NCBI RefSeq assembly: GCF_000330505.1
Contig: NW_004440113.1
Span: 520,177-584,176, forward strand
DNA: 64,000 bases
Direction: 5' to 3'
Source of the DNA: Entamoeba invadens IP1
Lineage: Eukaryota > Evosea > Mastigamoebida > Endamoebidae
Below the pieces are notes generated by a model. That model was not told the DNA's origin. It saw only the letters and a list, made by a program, of their open reading frames with translations, and did not search any database. How positions within the stretch are numbered: position 1 is the first letter of the stretch; the number at the start of each line of letters is the position of its first letter. Both the position numbers and the translations under genes were made by a program. Of the stretch, positions 43,552 through 54,564 are shown piece after piece.

Positions 43552-45240
43552 ATGACCACTGAAGATCAGAACAACGACTTTGAGCAATTTTTTACTACAA
43601 AACCAACGAAAGTATTTTCGAACTATTCCCCAACCTTCACAAAACTAGAAGATCAAAAAGTGGTGGAACGCACGCAATCTCCACCTCTCACTGGGGAATT
43701 TGCTGATTTCGAGGAGATCACCATCCCTCACGCAAAACAACCGAAGCCGTTACTTTTATATGAAGATGGCGATTCCAAAGTTGCGACATACACGTTTGTG
43801 AAAACAAATGATACTGTAATAGTGACATCACCGTCTGAAGTTTCCGAGAAAAAGAGAGATAATAAGGAATCAATCATTCACTCAATTTCTCCTCCTGTAT
43901 TTTTAGATGAAGAGATTTTAACGCCAAAACGGAAAGTCTTTGAATTTTTTAAAAAGACGAAGAAAACTATATTTGAACTAGAATTTGAAGATTGCATGAC
44001 GCCGTTATATACCGACGACGACTTTAATATCTCCGAAGACTGTCAAACGCAATTTCAAAAAGATGTTGAGACGGCACTTAACACCACTTTTGAGGAATTT
44101 AACACTAAAGTATTTACACTAGCGGGGTATGATCGATCGAGAAGACAAGTCGTCGTCTTCAATCAACAATTCCTTATAGAGAACACCCCTGAATTCCCAA
44201 GACGATTCTATTTGTTCGTCTTGAAATTCTTCTCGAAGATATTTAAAACCGATTTTGTGGTAGTTTACATCAATGAAGCCCTCCCTCTCCCTTATGGCGT
44301 ATTTGCGATGTTATATACTCTACTCCCTTTAGACTACAAAAATCACTTATTCAAAATTTACGCGTTCATCCCAACAAACCTCCAACTTAAACAACAAAAG
44401 TACTTGGCTAAAGATGACTTGCAGAAGCTCTGCATTGTCAAGGATATATACGATTTTTATAAGGAAGTCCCCGTTGGCTCAGTTAGTCTCCCAAAGACTA
44501 TACTAGATACTATATGTCTCGACCATCCCATCTTTGGAATTCCATTGACGGAAGTCGTTGCGCATCCTTTCAGAGGGTTGTCTGAAGTGCCTCTTGTTAT
44601 CGAATGTGCCATCATGTACTTCTCTTCACGCGTTGAAACTATCTCAGTGGAGGGAATATTCAGATTAACTGGTTCAAAAATGAAAATCGACCAAATTATT
44701 AAAGACTTCAACTGTGGGATGTTCGTCAGATTTAATGAAGATGAGGATACTCATATCGTCTGCTCAGTCCTCAAAACATACTTACGAATGCTCCCAGAGC
44801 CTCTTCTGACATACAAGATTGGAGAGACAATATCAAATATGTTCGGTTTGTTTTTACTATAATATTATAGTTAATTAACCATATTTAAATTATTTGAATA
44901 TTAAATTATAATAATAATTTATTATTATTATTATTATTATTATTAGTCACCTCTAGCTAATGGAAGTGAAAATATCGACAATATACAACTGAAACCAGTG
45001 CTTCAGCTGCTACCAGATGTCAACCGGATATTGCTCTACAACTTAGTGATCCTGTGTCGAGTGATAGGAAGTCACGTAGACGAGAATAAAATGTCGAGTT
45101 CCAATTTGGGAATTATGTTAGGTCCGTGCATCTACTGGAGTGAAGTTACAAATGTGGAGGCAATAACAAAAGCGAAGAATGTCAATGCGTTCTTTACATA
45201 CCTTCTCGACAATGCAGAGCAGCTTCTTGAGGGTCATTGA
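43552..45240 (+). CDS. Sec14-RhoGAP protein (ARHGAP1/p50RhoGAP-like), one intron
   Basis: Two exons (43552-44845, 44957-45240), 525 residues. The N-terminal ~185 residues are disordered. Residues ~189-310 resemble the CRAL-TRIO_2/Sec14 domain of p50RhoGAP (FVVVYINEALPLP ... FKIYAFIPTNLQLK). Residues ~315-520 are a RhoGAP domain with the Arg finger in VEGIFRLTGS. The domain finishes in exon 2 with the conserved SSSNLGIMLGPCIYW. The intron (GTTTGT...CTCTAG, phase 1) lies in the middle of RhoGAP; without it the catalytic domain would be truncated at a stop. Function: stimulates GTP hydrolysis by Rho/Rac GTPases at membranes. Confidence 0.88.
44846..44956 (+). other. Spliceosomal intron (RhoGAP gene)
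   Basis: 111 bp, GTTTGT to CTCTAG, phase 1 (G/CT, Ala). The earlier TAG at 44946 does not keep frame. Confidence 0.8.
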
Positions 45241-45333
45241 TTGTTTTTTGTTTGTTACGGGGCAAAACTACAATTAATAGTAAAAGTGCTATATAAAGAA
45301 CTATAATAAACCCGAAGCAATACAAAGTGAAAT

Positions 45334-47017
45334 TCAAAAGGCGGACGAGTCGAAGGAGAACGGACTTGTTCTGTTGCCTCTCTTTTTTGTGTCCAATTGC
45401 GCGAATATGTCGCTGTCCAACTTATCGAGCTTTTGCTCACTTCTATCGATAACTCGTGGTGAAGGGGGTGGTGGATTGAACACGTTTTTATCTCGCACGT
45501 GTTGAGTTTGTTGTTGAGCAAAAGCGCTGTCGTTGAATCCAAACGTGTTTTGTGGAGTAGTTTGATAGAACGAATAAGACGAGTAGTCGAGAGGAATAGA
45601 AGGGGAAGGAGATGGTTGAATAGGTTTCATTGAAGGAGACGATGATTTGTCATACAACGAGTAAATGTTTTTAAGGATTTCATTCTTTTGAATGACTTTT
45701 TGATCGGTTAAGTCTAAAAGAGTTTGTTGTTTTTGTTGTTCCTTTTGTGTGAATAAAGAGTTTGAAGAACTTCGTTGGTGTGTGATTTTCATCTCGGGTT
45801 CTCTTGGAGATGCATCGCGTCGGTCTTTCGATGTGTTCACGAAGATATCAAGTTTCTGAGTATATCCACGTGGACGGAGTTGTTGATTAGTGACAATTGT
45901 GTTAGTTGCTGTTGTAGTAGAACTTGGAGGAGTTACTTTCAATCCTTCAGCCTTTTCATAAGTCTTTTCGACACTATGTTGTTCGACTACAGGACTTTTG
46001 TTGACTTGTGTGTAAGTGTTATTCAGTACACAACTTTCAATTTCCGCTGCAGTACATCTGTCGTTTTGGTTGACGACTAACATCATATTAATCCACCCCT
46101 TTTGGACATCTAAAATGTTCTTTGGATAGTCGAACACTCCTCTCATGATTTTCATCGGACTTCCTTCAAACGGCGTCACAAAGAAAAGGACTTTATAAAG
46201 CAAACATCCTAATGCCCAAATATCGGCTTGAGTTCCTATTGGTAAATAATCAAACACTTTAACCATCTCCGGTGATCGATATTCCGGTGTCGTATGCTTT
46301 TCAATATCCTCTTCGATACTTCCAGCGTCTCCTTGATTCCGATGGAGGTAGTTATCAGCTTCAATAGCACTTCCAAAGTCGGCCAACTTATACTTCCCGC
46401 GTGTTATTAAAACATTTTCTATTTTTATATCTCTATGGCAGTACCCAATCGAATGAATGTATTTCAAAGATGTCGAGAGGCATATCATGATTTGTCTTAT
46501 CTCGTCATCTGATATGTGATATGGATATGCATTTTCCATCTGCGTCACTAAATTGCTATCGCAATACTCTAACGCCATCGCAATCGACGTTTGTGAATTT
46601 AAATTGATAACAGTCGAACTAATGAGTTAGTTCTATATATATTCTATATTTACTATAATCATACTATAAATATATATAAATATAGTATTGTATTAAATTT
46701 ACTACATTTATAATATAAATAATATCAAAGAATAGATATGCTATTCTTTTATAGTTATATACTATTAATTTATAGTAAAAGAGAAGAGAAACGAACTCGA
46801 CTAGTCGGGCAACGTATGGACATGCACTTGACAATTTGTGGACTTCGATCTCACGCTGAATTCGTCGCATGTTTTCATCGGAAGAGTATCCCATGATTTT
46901 GACTGCAACTAAAGAACCATTGGGAACTTTACCAAGATAGACTTGACTAAACCCCCCATCACCTAACTTCTTGTCGAGTTGAACATTTCCAATTGAAAAT
47001 GGTATTGAGTTGCCCAT
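45334..47017 (-). CDS. NAK-family Ser/Thr kinase (AAK1/GAK-like), one intron
   Basis: Exons 47017-46797 and 46618-45334 give 501 residues. Exon 1: MGNSIPF start, Gly loop LGDGGFSQVY, lysine VAVKIM. Exon 2: HRDIKIENVL, LADFGSA, EYRSPEM, DIWALGC. DFGSA and IENVL are NAK-family marks (AAK1, BIKE, GAK, yeast Ark/Prk), kinases that act on clathrin adaptors and actin patches. The C-terminal ~220 residues are Ser/Pro/Gln-rich and include ST/NPF-like and DPF-like short motifs (NVFNPPPP), typical for endocytic adaptors. Splicing at GTTCGT gives RLVDSTVINLNS, which lines up with IDSSINNVSS of AAK1. Gly2 and Asn3 allow possible myristoylation. Confidence 0.88.
46619..46796 (-). other. Spliceosomal intron with a GTTCGT donor (NAK kinase)
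   Basis: 178 bp, GTTCGT to CATTAG, phase 2. A nearby GTTTCT donor (46792 side) would be phase 0 and does not keep the frame. Confidence 0.7.
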
Positions 47018-47326
47018 TCCTTTTATAATTCAAGTTATCACTCATTATCTAAAATTGTGATACGAGAAAAGAAGACAAATTCTGTGATTCATTTTTTACA
47101 CATGGCCTCGGGATTATTCGTTTTAACACACTTAATAAATATAAGTTATTTATATAGAATAAAGTTATATACGTTATTTAACTTGATTTTTATGCTATAA
47201 AATTGGAAGTTCTCAAAATTAAACGAATCGGTTTTTCAAGTAATGAAAATACTTGAAAAATTTTAGTTTGTAGTTAAATTAATAATAAAAAACTATAAAA
47301 ATACAAACAAAAAAAAAAAAAAAAAA
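47018..47326. other. Intergenic with poly-A tract
   Basis: 309 bp; an A-run of about 19 bases ends near 47328, just beyond the stop of the next minus-strand gene. Confidence 0.5.
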
Positions 47327-47563
47327 TTATTTTTCTCGAGTAACATTTTTCACAGGAGCCGCAGATGTAAAATTTTTCTTTTTTTCGTCCGCTTTCTTTT
47401 TGAGTTCCCTCCTCTTCTTGACAGCCTCCGTCGCTTCCTCGAAATCAGACTCGTTTTCGTCTTCAATGTTGACGTCTTTGTTAAGAAATTGTTCTATTTT
47501 TTCTTGTTCTTCTTTACCTAAAAATGTTTTCCTGAGGAGTGGTTCGTTTGAAGCGTTTGTCAT
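47327..47563 (-). CDS. Small charged protein, function unknown
   Basis: 78 residues, ATG at 47563. Acidic centre (NIEDENESDFEEA) followed by a basic helix (KKRRELKKKADEKKK). Predicted mostly helical and disordered, with no motif I can name. The codon composition differs from the flanking A/T spacer, which supports a real gene. It could be a ribosome-assembly or nucleolar accessory protein; that is only a guess from charge. Confidence 0.6.
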   Translation of the reverse strand: MTNASNEPLLRKTFLGKEEQEKIEQFLNKDVNIEDENESDFEEATEAVKKRRELKKKADEKKKNFTSAAPVKNVTREK

Positions 47564-47903
47564 TCCACCAAGTTGTTATGAGTTGTATTTATAGTTTATT
47601 ATTAATACCATTCTGGTTCTAATAAACTATAAAATTAATTTAAAAAATCCCATAATAATAAAATTTTTATTGTATTTTAATATTTCATAGTTGATTAATT
47701 ATATCTTGTCAAGATTGTTATGATGATATTTACATGCACCACGCTTAATAGCTTTTCAAGCAGTGTGTCGATTATGTATTTCTGAACATTTTTAATTAAT
47801 TATAGTAAATTAAATAATAAATTTAAAAAACATTTTATATTAAATGTTATTCGATTGAATAAAAAAAATTAAAAAACATAAAACATTTTCTAAAAACTGA
47901 CAT
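47564..47903. other. Intergenic, AT-rich
   Basis: 340 bp, no gene seen. Confidence 0.5.
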
Positions 47904-48392
47904 TTATTTTTTGTTATTCTTTGGAAGTCCAAGTTTTTGTCTTTTGATTTCCCAAGCTTTCTTCATCGACTTTTCTAAGAAAATTTTGTTTTTGGGAGAT
48001 GTTCTCAGAGCAAGGTTTAGAGCGTCTTTGTCCGACTCTAGACTGTTTTCGTAGTCGATCTGTTTCACACACATCATATCCTTTTTAAGTTCTGTTAAAG
48101 CACTCTGGATTCGCAATCTTCTCAACTCATCTCTCTCTTTTTGAATCTTTTTCGAAATCTTCTTTGACGTTTCCATCGCGGCGGTGTCAAGTTTCAGTTT
48201 TGTTTCTTTAAGTTGTGATTTAGTAATTTTTTGTTGGTTTCTAAATTGTCTAAGTTCGGCTAAAACTTTGCCCATTTCAACACCATCTTTGACTTGTTTT
48301 ATTAATTTCTGCTCAAGTTTGTCCAACTTCGAGAGTTGTTCAGATTGAAGTTGAGCAAACGAAAGACACACAAACAAAAGAACAAATAACAT
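47904..48392 (-). CDS. Secreted coiled-coil protein
   Basis: 162 residues. A clear signal peptide (MLFVLLFVCLSFAQ) is followed by long charged heptads from about residue 18 to 110 (coiled coil). A short basic tail with the end PKNNKK follows, which does not match KDEL. No membrane segment after the signal. No family recognised. It is probably secreted or in the ER/vacuole lumen. Confidence 0.75.
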   Translation of the reverse strand: MLFVLLFVCLSFAQLQSEQLSKLDKLEQKLIKQVKDGVEMGKVLAELRQFRNQQKITKSQLKETKLKLDTAAMETSKKISKKIQKERDELRRLRIQSALTELKKDMMCVKQIDYENSLESDKDALNLALRTSPKNKIFLEKSMKKAWEIKRQKLGLPKNNKK

Positions 48393-48988
48393 TATGATTT
48401 TTCGTTCTTTTTTTTATAATACCATAAACTATTTATCTTATTTTGTTTACTATAGTTTTATTGTTTACTGCTTTAATATTTTTTTTATAACTTATAGGTA
48501 TAAAATCGACAGAAGCTAAAACACAATTGAAATTATTTTTTTGAGTTATTTTTTATATACTTTGTTTGAGATAATATATATTATTATATTATTTATTATA
48601 CTATTAGACCAATGTAAATTAATAACGAACTAAAATTTTTGAAATTCGATTTAATAATATAATTGATTAATAGTAAATTATAATTTTTTTATTATAAATA
48701 TTAGTATAAATCAAACTTAAACCATTAATCAATTAAAAAGAACTATAAAAATGATTAAATGCAATCACTATTTTTAAATTACCTAAAAATCGCGTCAACA
48801 ATAAGAACAAAACATCAAAAATATACAAAAACAATAAAAAAACAACAAGCTTAAAACATATAAAAAAATAGGAAAAAGTCCTTATGACTAAAAAACTTTT
48901 TAGAACTTGAAATTGAAAAAAGGATAAAAAAAGACCTCAATCGAAAGAAGAGTTCTTTTGGACAGATCTCGAACACAAAATTCAGTAG
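48393..48988. other. Intergenic, AT-rich
   Basis: 0.6 kb divergent spacer between the coiled-coil and LIM genes; no other feature seen. Confidence 0.5.
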
Positions 48989-49956
48989 ATGCCACTTCTT
49001 AAAGTAAAAGTTGAATACAACAAGGCTAACAAGATCTTTAACATCGAAAGAACCGACCCGAACATGTATGATATTCTTTGTGAAGAGATCGAAAAGAAAT
49101 ATGGAGAACCACTTTTGCTGTTTTATAACGGCATCATCGTCTCAGACAAGCCTTCATTTGCTGCAGCAGTAAACGATTGTGTTAACTCAAAGGCGTCATT
49201 TATACAGCTCATGGGAAGACCTATTAAAAAGGGTACCAAGCTTGCCGAACCACCAAAACCAGAAACCACAACCGAAGAACCAAAAAAAGAAGAACCAAAA
49301 GTCGTGGAACCCAAGAAAGAGGAAAAGAAGCCCGAGCCGAAAAAAGAAGAAAAAAAAGTCGAACCTAAAAAGGAAGAACCCAAACCAGAAGCAAAGAAAG
49401 TGGAGACCAAGAAAGAAGAACCAAAAAAAGTCGAACCCAAAAAAGAAGAGTTAAAGAAGGAGGAACCAAAAAAAGAGGAGCCTAAGAATGAAAAGAAAGT
49501 CGAGGAGGAAAAGAAAGAAGAAGCTCCAGCTGATGGAAAGAAAGGACCTGTGACAAAAACCGGTGATTTGGATAATTGTGGTAAGTGTGGAAAGCCGGTT
49601 GCTGGTGGATACAAGGCACTTGATAGAATATGGCACAAGTTTGTTATATTAATGTTATGACGTTTTATGAGAATTAACATTTTAGAGAATGCTTTGTTTG
49701 TGTAGAGTGTGGAAAAGACTTCAGTGGAGATAGGAAGCTGATGGAGAAGGATGGCAATCCAATTTGCAGCATTTGCTACACCGACTTGTACTCACCAAAA
49801 TGTGCAGTTTGTGGAAAGTCGTTGTGTGGACAATATTGCATTGTCAATGGACAGAACATGCACAAGGAGTGCTTCAAGTGCACTGAATGTGGCAAACCAA
49901 TTGATGGCCAGTACATGCTCAAAGATGGTAAGATCGTATGCAAACAGTGCGCCTAA
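48989..49956 (+). CDS. Two-LIM-domain protein with KEEPK linker, one intron
   Basis: Exons 48989-49638 and 49686-49956, 306 residues. Residues 1-75 look like a small beta-grasp domain (MPLLKVKVEYNKANKIFNI ... LLLFYNG), perhaps PB1-like. Residues ~85-185 are a long (K/E)EEPKK repeat. Two LIM zinc fingers follow: NCGKCGKPVAGGYKAL...WHKECFVCVECGKDF and CAVCGKSLCGQYC...MHKECFKCTECGKPI...CKQC. The intron (GTTTGT...TTTTAG, 47 bp, phase 2) splits LIM1 between WHK and ECF. LIM proteins in amoebae usually act with actin or membranes. The binding partner is not visible. Confidence 0.88.
49639..49685 (+). other. Spliceosomal intron (LIM gene)
   Basis: 47 bp, GTTTGT to TTTTAG, phase 2 (AA/A, Lys). Confidence 0.85.
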
Positions 49957-50179
49957 GTCTTTCTTCTCATTTTTTTTGTTGCTTATTTGTTTTTTCGTTC
50001 CTCCAACTTTCAATCTACAAAATGACAACTTTTTTAGATATATACACCGCTCTAACATCATTTCTTTTCTAATTTTTTTTCGATTTTTTCATAATTTACT
50101 CGTTGTGTAGTGTCAAATTAAAAAAATGAATTATTCGTATAATACATTTATAATATATGTATTATAAAAAATAGTAAAA

Positions 50180-50185
50180 AACCCT
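50180..50185 (+). promoter_or_regulatory. AACCCT element upstream of the SRFR1/TTC13-like gene
   Basis: AACCCT 70 bp upstream of the ATG at 50255; further away than in the ribosomal genes. Confidence 0.2.
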
Positions 50186-50254
50186 TCGTACAAGCATCTT
50201 TGAGTCATAACTCCAAAGAAGAAGAATGGAAGGGAACTCCAAATACAATAGTAA

Positions 50255-53002
50255 ATGGAGGGTGTTCCGAAACAAGGAGTTCCCTGTGTATTGAAACGCC
50301 GCAAAGGAGTATTAATTCTTGAGATTGAGAATTATGGTGTTGTTAATGTATCTGATGAGAAGTGTTTGAAGGGTTTGTGTACAAATTACACCACCAAAAA
50401 ACACCACAAGCACCACCACAAAGCCGGGAACAAAACACAGAACGTCCAAGAAAAACCGTCAAAAGAAACTAAAAATGAAATTAAACAAGAAAAGAACGAA
50501 AAAAAAGAAAAACAGCCACAAGAAGTCGAAGTCGTCCAACCCGAAGAAAATATTAAGAAACCACACAAAATGGAGGAAAAGGACACGCAATTTGTGAAAG
50601 AAAAAGAAGCACCAAAACTTGAAGGAGAGAAGATTGCAGACGTTGTTGAAAATGACAAAGAAAATGACATGGATGAGGAATCCCCACAAATTCTTCCCGA
50701 GCAAAATCTTGAGGTAGGACAAGATTTAGTGGAAACTAAAACGGACCATCAAAATGACAACGGGTCGGAACAACCCGGCAAAAAGTTGAAAAAAGTCCAT
50801 CCCATTCCGCGAGATACTAAAAAGCCTGCCAAAGCCAAAGTTCAACAGAAAAGTGAGAAGAAGATTGAGATGGAGAATAAAGAAACGCCACAAGAGCGTC
50901 ACGAGGAGGAGTTAAATGAAGAAGAAGAGGAAGAACGAGTCAATTTCGTGGCGGAACGAGGGATGTTAACTAATGGGACCAATGACTTAGAACTCGACAA
51001 ACAGATCGCCAAAGGCTATTTGTATGTGAACACGGGCAAGATGCAAGACGCAATTAAACACTTCGACCAACTCCTTAAAGCACACCCGGAATTAATCGCG
51101 GGGTATTTAGGACGTGGAAGTGCACGCGCGATGAGCGGGGACTTGAAAAGGGCGTTGACCGACTTCGACAAAGCCGTCAAGATCAACGCGAAATGTGCGG
51201 ACGCGTATAAACGACGTGGACAGGTCAAAGCGGCGCTTGGGAACGTCAACGGAGCTTTAGATGACTTCACGCAAGCGATTAAATTGAGTCCCGAAGAAGC
51301 GGATTCATACCGACAAAGAGGGTCACTGTTTCATTCTCTTGGCGTGTTCGACAAGGCTTCCGACGATTTAAAGAAGTCATTGAAATACGCTCCGGGGGAT
51401 GCCCAAGTTATTAACGAGTTAGCGTTATGCTTCAATGGGATGGGATTAGTCGACGAAGCTATTAATGCGTACACGCGAGCGATTAATGCTAAAGAGAATT
51501 ATGCGGATCCTTATATCCATTTAGGACAGTTATATAGAGATATGGGGTGTTACATTCGATCAAAACAAATGTTAGAAAAGGCGATGAAACTTGCTCCGAC
51601 TAATCACTTATCGTATTATGTGTTGGGCAATGTCTTAGTCTCGTCGGGTAGACATCGAGAAGCGCTCCCATTCCTTCAAAAGTCGATTGAGTTGTGTCCG
51701 AAAGACAATTGTGGGGAAATTGTTCGTATGTGCGCCGCAGCTTATTTGGCATTAGGGCAGAATAGGTTGTGTCTTCAGATGTCGAAACTTGGGAGTGAAG
51801 CGAAAGACAATGCCTCGTGGTATTACGGGGAGTTGGCCAAATACTCTGCCATGATGTTAGATAAGAAGTTCCTTGAGTACGACATCGAGTGGTTCCCATC
51901 ACAATGGAAAGTCAATTTCGCAAAGAGACTTCCAAACACTAATGTCACTAAGTATCCTACGGGAACCAAATTACAACCTATTACAACACCAGATATTGAG
52001 GCTAAAGATTCTATCAAGCAAGATTTGGTCATGAAATTGTTAAGTCCTGCAGTGAAGATCGGAGAGAAGATGCAATACAACGAAATAGGGTTTGGGAAGA
52101 ATGGGAGACAGTACTTGTGTTGTGGGTTAGCTTCGATCTACTACGCACAATTATTGAAAAGTGGGGAGCGCCCCGAATGGAGAGACTTGGCAGAGATAGT
52201 CGTGAAGTTTAGACAAATTGCAGAGCCCGCAGATGGCGCAATTTGGATCAACAAGTTGACCAAACAACAATTTGAAGATGGCTTTGGGTCGAACACGACA
52301 TTGAAGACTGCGCAGACTCGTGTTGCTCGCTATTGGCCAATGTTCCCAAGGACCTTTGCACTGTTCAAGAAATTGTTTACTGAGCAAACCAACTTCCCAG
52401 CCGATAAGAAAGAGCGAGTGAATGCCACTGATGATGTCGATGAAGTTCGTAAGATCATTAATCGTGATAATTACTACATGACCACAATCTGTCGCAATGA
52501 AGCCGGTGACAAATTAGAAGGAACCTGGTTATTAATCGAGAAGAGTGAATTGGGTAGTATGTTCTCCATTAAGACTCCATGCCTTCCAAAGCGTTTCAAT
52601 TCATTCGACAAAGAGCTTAAAAGCGCTTTAGACAAATTTTATACTGTCATTGATTCTAAAGACAAAGACAAAGTCCTCGATGCCGTGTTACGTTACTGTT
52701 ACTTGTGGTTCAACTTCATGCCATTAACTCGTGGGACAGCTGCTTGTGGAATGTACTTCCTCTTCGGTTTACTCTTATCGGCAGGATTCAAACAAGTCGG
52801 TACTATTCCCCAGTCCTTCCAGTGTGATTGGGAGGCTCTTCTTACTGAAACGCAGAACGAGTACATCGTTAAAATGAAGACTTGGATCAAACTCGAAGAA
52901 TTCGATGTTCTTCAACTTCCCCGTGTTCTTGAAGTGTTACCCAATTATAGAGATGTTATCATGGCTCTTAACATCTCCCCACTTTTAGTGCCACTTTGTT
53001 GA
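50255..53002 (+). CDS. TPR protein of the SRFR1/TTC13 type
   Basis: 915 residues, no intron. Residues 1-240 are disordered and highly charged (Lys/Glu, with a His/Lys patch HHKHHHKAG). TPR repeats cover about 248-520 (for example GYLYVNTGKMQDAIKHFDQL, AYKRRGQVKAALGNVNGALD). The C-terminal ~270 residues match the domain of plant SRFR1 and animal TTC13: RPEWRDLAEIVVKFRQIAEP, GFGSNT, a long helical part, NFMPLTRGTAACG, and IPQSFQCDWEALL. In plants SRFR1 restrains immune-receptor and stress transcription programmes. The role in an amoeba is unknown. Strong family call from several separate blocks in order. Confidence 0.88.
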   Translation: MEGVPKQGVPCVLKRRKGVLILEIENYGVVNVSDEKCLKGLCTNYTTKKHHKHHHKAGNKTQNVQEKPSKETKNEIKQEKNEKKEKQPQEVEVVQPEENIKKPHKMEEKDTQFVKEKEAPKLEGEKIADVVENDKENDMDEESPQILPEQNLEVGQDLVETKTDHQNDNGSEQPGKKLKKVHPIPRDTKKPAKAKVQQKSEKKIEMENKETPQERHEEELNEEEEEERVNFVAERGMLTNGTNDLELDKQIAKGYLYVNTGKMQDAIKHFDQLLKAHPELIAGYLGRGSARAMSGDLKRALTDFDKAVKINAKCADAYKRRGQVKAALGNVNGALDDFTQAIKLSPEEADSYRQRGSLFHSLGVFDKASDDLKKSLKYAPGDAQVINELALCFNGMGLVDEAINAYTRAINAKENYADPYIHLGQLYRDMGCYIRSKQMLEKAMKLAPTNHLSYYVLGNVLVSSGRHREALPFLQKSIELCPKDNCGEIVRMCAAAYLALGQNRLCLQMSKLGSEAKDNASWYYGELAKYSAMMLDKKFLEYDIEWFPSQWKVNFAKRLPNTNVTKYPTGTKLQPITTPDIEAKDSIKQDLVMKLLSPAVKIGEKMQYNEIGFGKNGRQYLCCGLASIYYAQLLKSGERPEWRDLAEIVVKFRQIAEPADGAIWINKLTKQQFEDGFGSNTTLKTAQTRVARYWPMFPRTFALFKKLFTEQTNFPADKKERVNATDDVDEVRKIINRDNYYMTTICRNEAGDKLEGTWLLIEKSELGSMFSIKTPCLPKRFNSFDKELKSALDKFYTVIDSKDKDKVLDAVLRYCYLWFNFMPLTRGTAACGMYFLFGLLLSAGFKQVGTIPQSFQCDWEALLTETQNEYIVKMKTWIKLEEFDVLQLPRVLEVLPNYRDVIMALNISPLLVPLC

Positions 53003-53107
53003 GTTAATTCACTTTTCCAATCCATTCCCTTTTTTCTATATTTATCAGTTAAATTATAATTTCTTACTAATAAATGCCATAAGAAGGAAGATGAAAAAAT
53101 ATCGAAG

Positions 53108-54564
53108 TTACGCAACGGGGTTTTGTCTATTCTTTGGGTTGAACCCACTTCTTAACTCACTCATCGACGCTGTCGGGTGTAAAGCGGCTCCTCTCAAAGT
53201 CGCAAGATTTCGACTTTCAGGATGGACCCACGGATGTTTCATCAACGAGTCAGCAGTCGCGCGGTCCTGTGGGTTCACAACTAAACATTTATTAATGAAG
53301 TCCTTTGCTTCTTCAGTGATCCCCTTGAAACACGAATAATTGAATGTGTAATCCCCAGACAAGATCTTTTGGAACAATTCGTCTTGTGTTTCTCCAAAGA
53401 ATGGAAGATACCCAGACAACAAGACGTAGGTGATCACTCCCAAACTCCAAATATCACATTCGGGGTCATATGATGACCCTTCTAAGACTTCTGGAGCAAC
53501 ATAACTTGGCGATCCGCAACACGTTGTCATCGCAGTGTTGCCGTCCGAGTTATCTTTACTAAGCCCAAAGTCGGCAATTTTGACAATGTCACCTATAAAT
53601 TATTTTATTATTAAATATAGTATAATATACTATTATATAGTCTTATTATTAAATTATAGTAGATATACTATTCTACAACTAGTACATACCAATTCGTTAA
53701 AAACAAACCTTTTGGTGTTGAACACAACAAATTCTCGGGCTTCAAGTCACGATGTCCGATCCCATTTGAGTGAATGTAGCACAACGCGGACAAAATTTGG
53801 TAGACGATATCGCTTGCATCTGCTTCTGTAAAACTTCCTCTTTGAATGATTTGGTCGTAGAGTTCTCCCCCTGACATGAACTCGATGACCATTAAAATCG
53901 TTTTGTCGTCCTCGAAGACGTCATACAATTTGACGACATTGGGATGGTTTGACAATTTCTTCATCACGTCGATTTCTCGTCGGAGTAACTTGAGTTGGTC
54001 AGTGCTTTGTGAAGTTTTATTAACTTGTTTAATAGCTACTACAAGGCCATCTTCCTTTCTAATACCTTTGTAGACAACAGAGAATGCCCCTTGTCCAATT
54101 TCATTCTCTTTAGTATACTTCTTATCAAATTCAGCCTTATCGGGGAAGGATTGAATGACCTCCTCTTTCTTCTCTTCTTTCTTCCCTGCAAACTTAACTA
54201 TGACATGAACCCCTACCATCGGCTTTTTGTCGGCTTTCTTCTTTTTCATTTCAAACCACGCGTCGATGTCGTCGTTTGTCGACAAGTTGATTTCTACCTC
54301 CCCGAGAAGTCGATCCGAAAACCTCTTTGGTTTGTAGCACTGCAATTGCATCGTACGCGAGACACCCTTTTTCTGGATGTCGGGAATCTCTATCGTGAAA
54401 GTCTCGTTATACTTCGGCGTCGGCGTCTTCTCGGCTACTCGGGTCTTCAGCGCAACTGGCATGAAATTTGCCTTAATCTTGAAGTACGACTCAACACCTT
54501 CGTTCTTGACCGAGACCGTATTCTTCGCTTCTAATATCGTGATCTTCGCACTTATATGAGTCAT
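53108..54564 (-). CDS. C2PK: C2-domain protein kinase (EhC2PK-like, CaMK group), one intron
   Basis: Exons 54564-53709 and 53592-53108, 446 residues. An N-terminal C2 domain (about residues 1-130: ISAKITILEAKN ... RFSDRLLGEVEINL) precedes a CaMK-group kinase: IGQGAFSVVYKG, VAIKQV, HRDLKPENLL, and in exon 2 IADFGLS, APEVLEGSSYDPECDIWSLG and the family end HPWV. The intron (GTTTGT...TTATAG, phase 1) falls just before the DFG motif. The architecture is that of E. histolytica EhC2PK, a kinase that reaches the phagocytic cup through its C2 domain and acts with calcium-binding proteins. No calmodulin-binding tail is obvious. Confidence 0.9.
53593..53708 (-). other. Spliceosomal intron (C2 kinase)
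   Basis: 116 bp, GTTTGT to TTATAG, phase 1 (G/GT, Gly). Joins CSTPKG to DIVKIADFG. Confidence 0.85.

Noticed and set aside
44946..44998. TAG at 44944-44946 as acceptor for the RhoGAP intron
   Set aside because: It puts the second exon out of phase; the acceptor ending at 44956 restores the RhoGAP domain.
49123..49680. Minus-strand 185-codon Ser/Phe/Gly-rich frame
   Set aside because: It is the antisense of the KEEPK repeat of the LIM gene, a typical shadow of low-complexity coding sequence.
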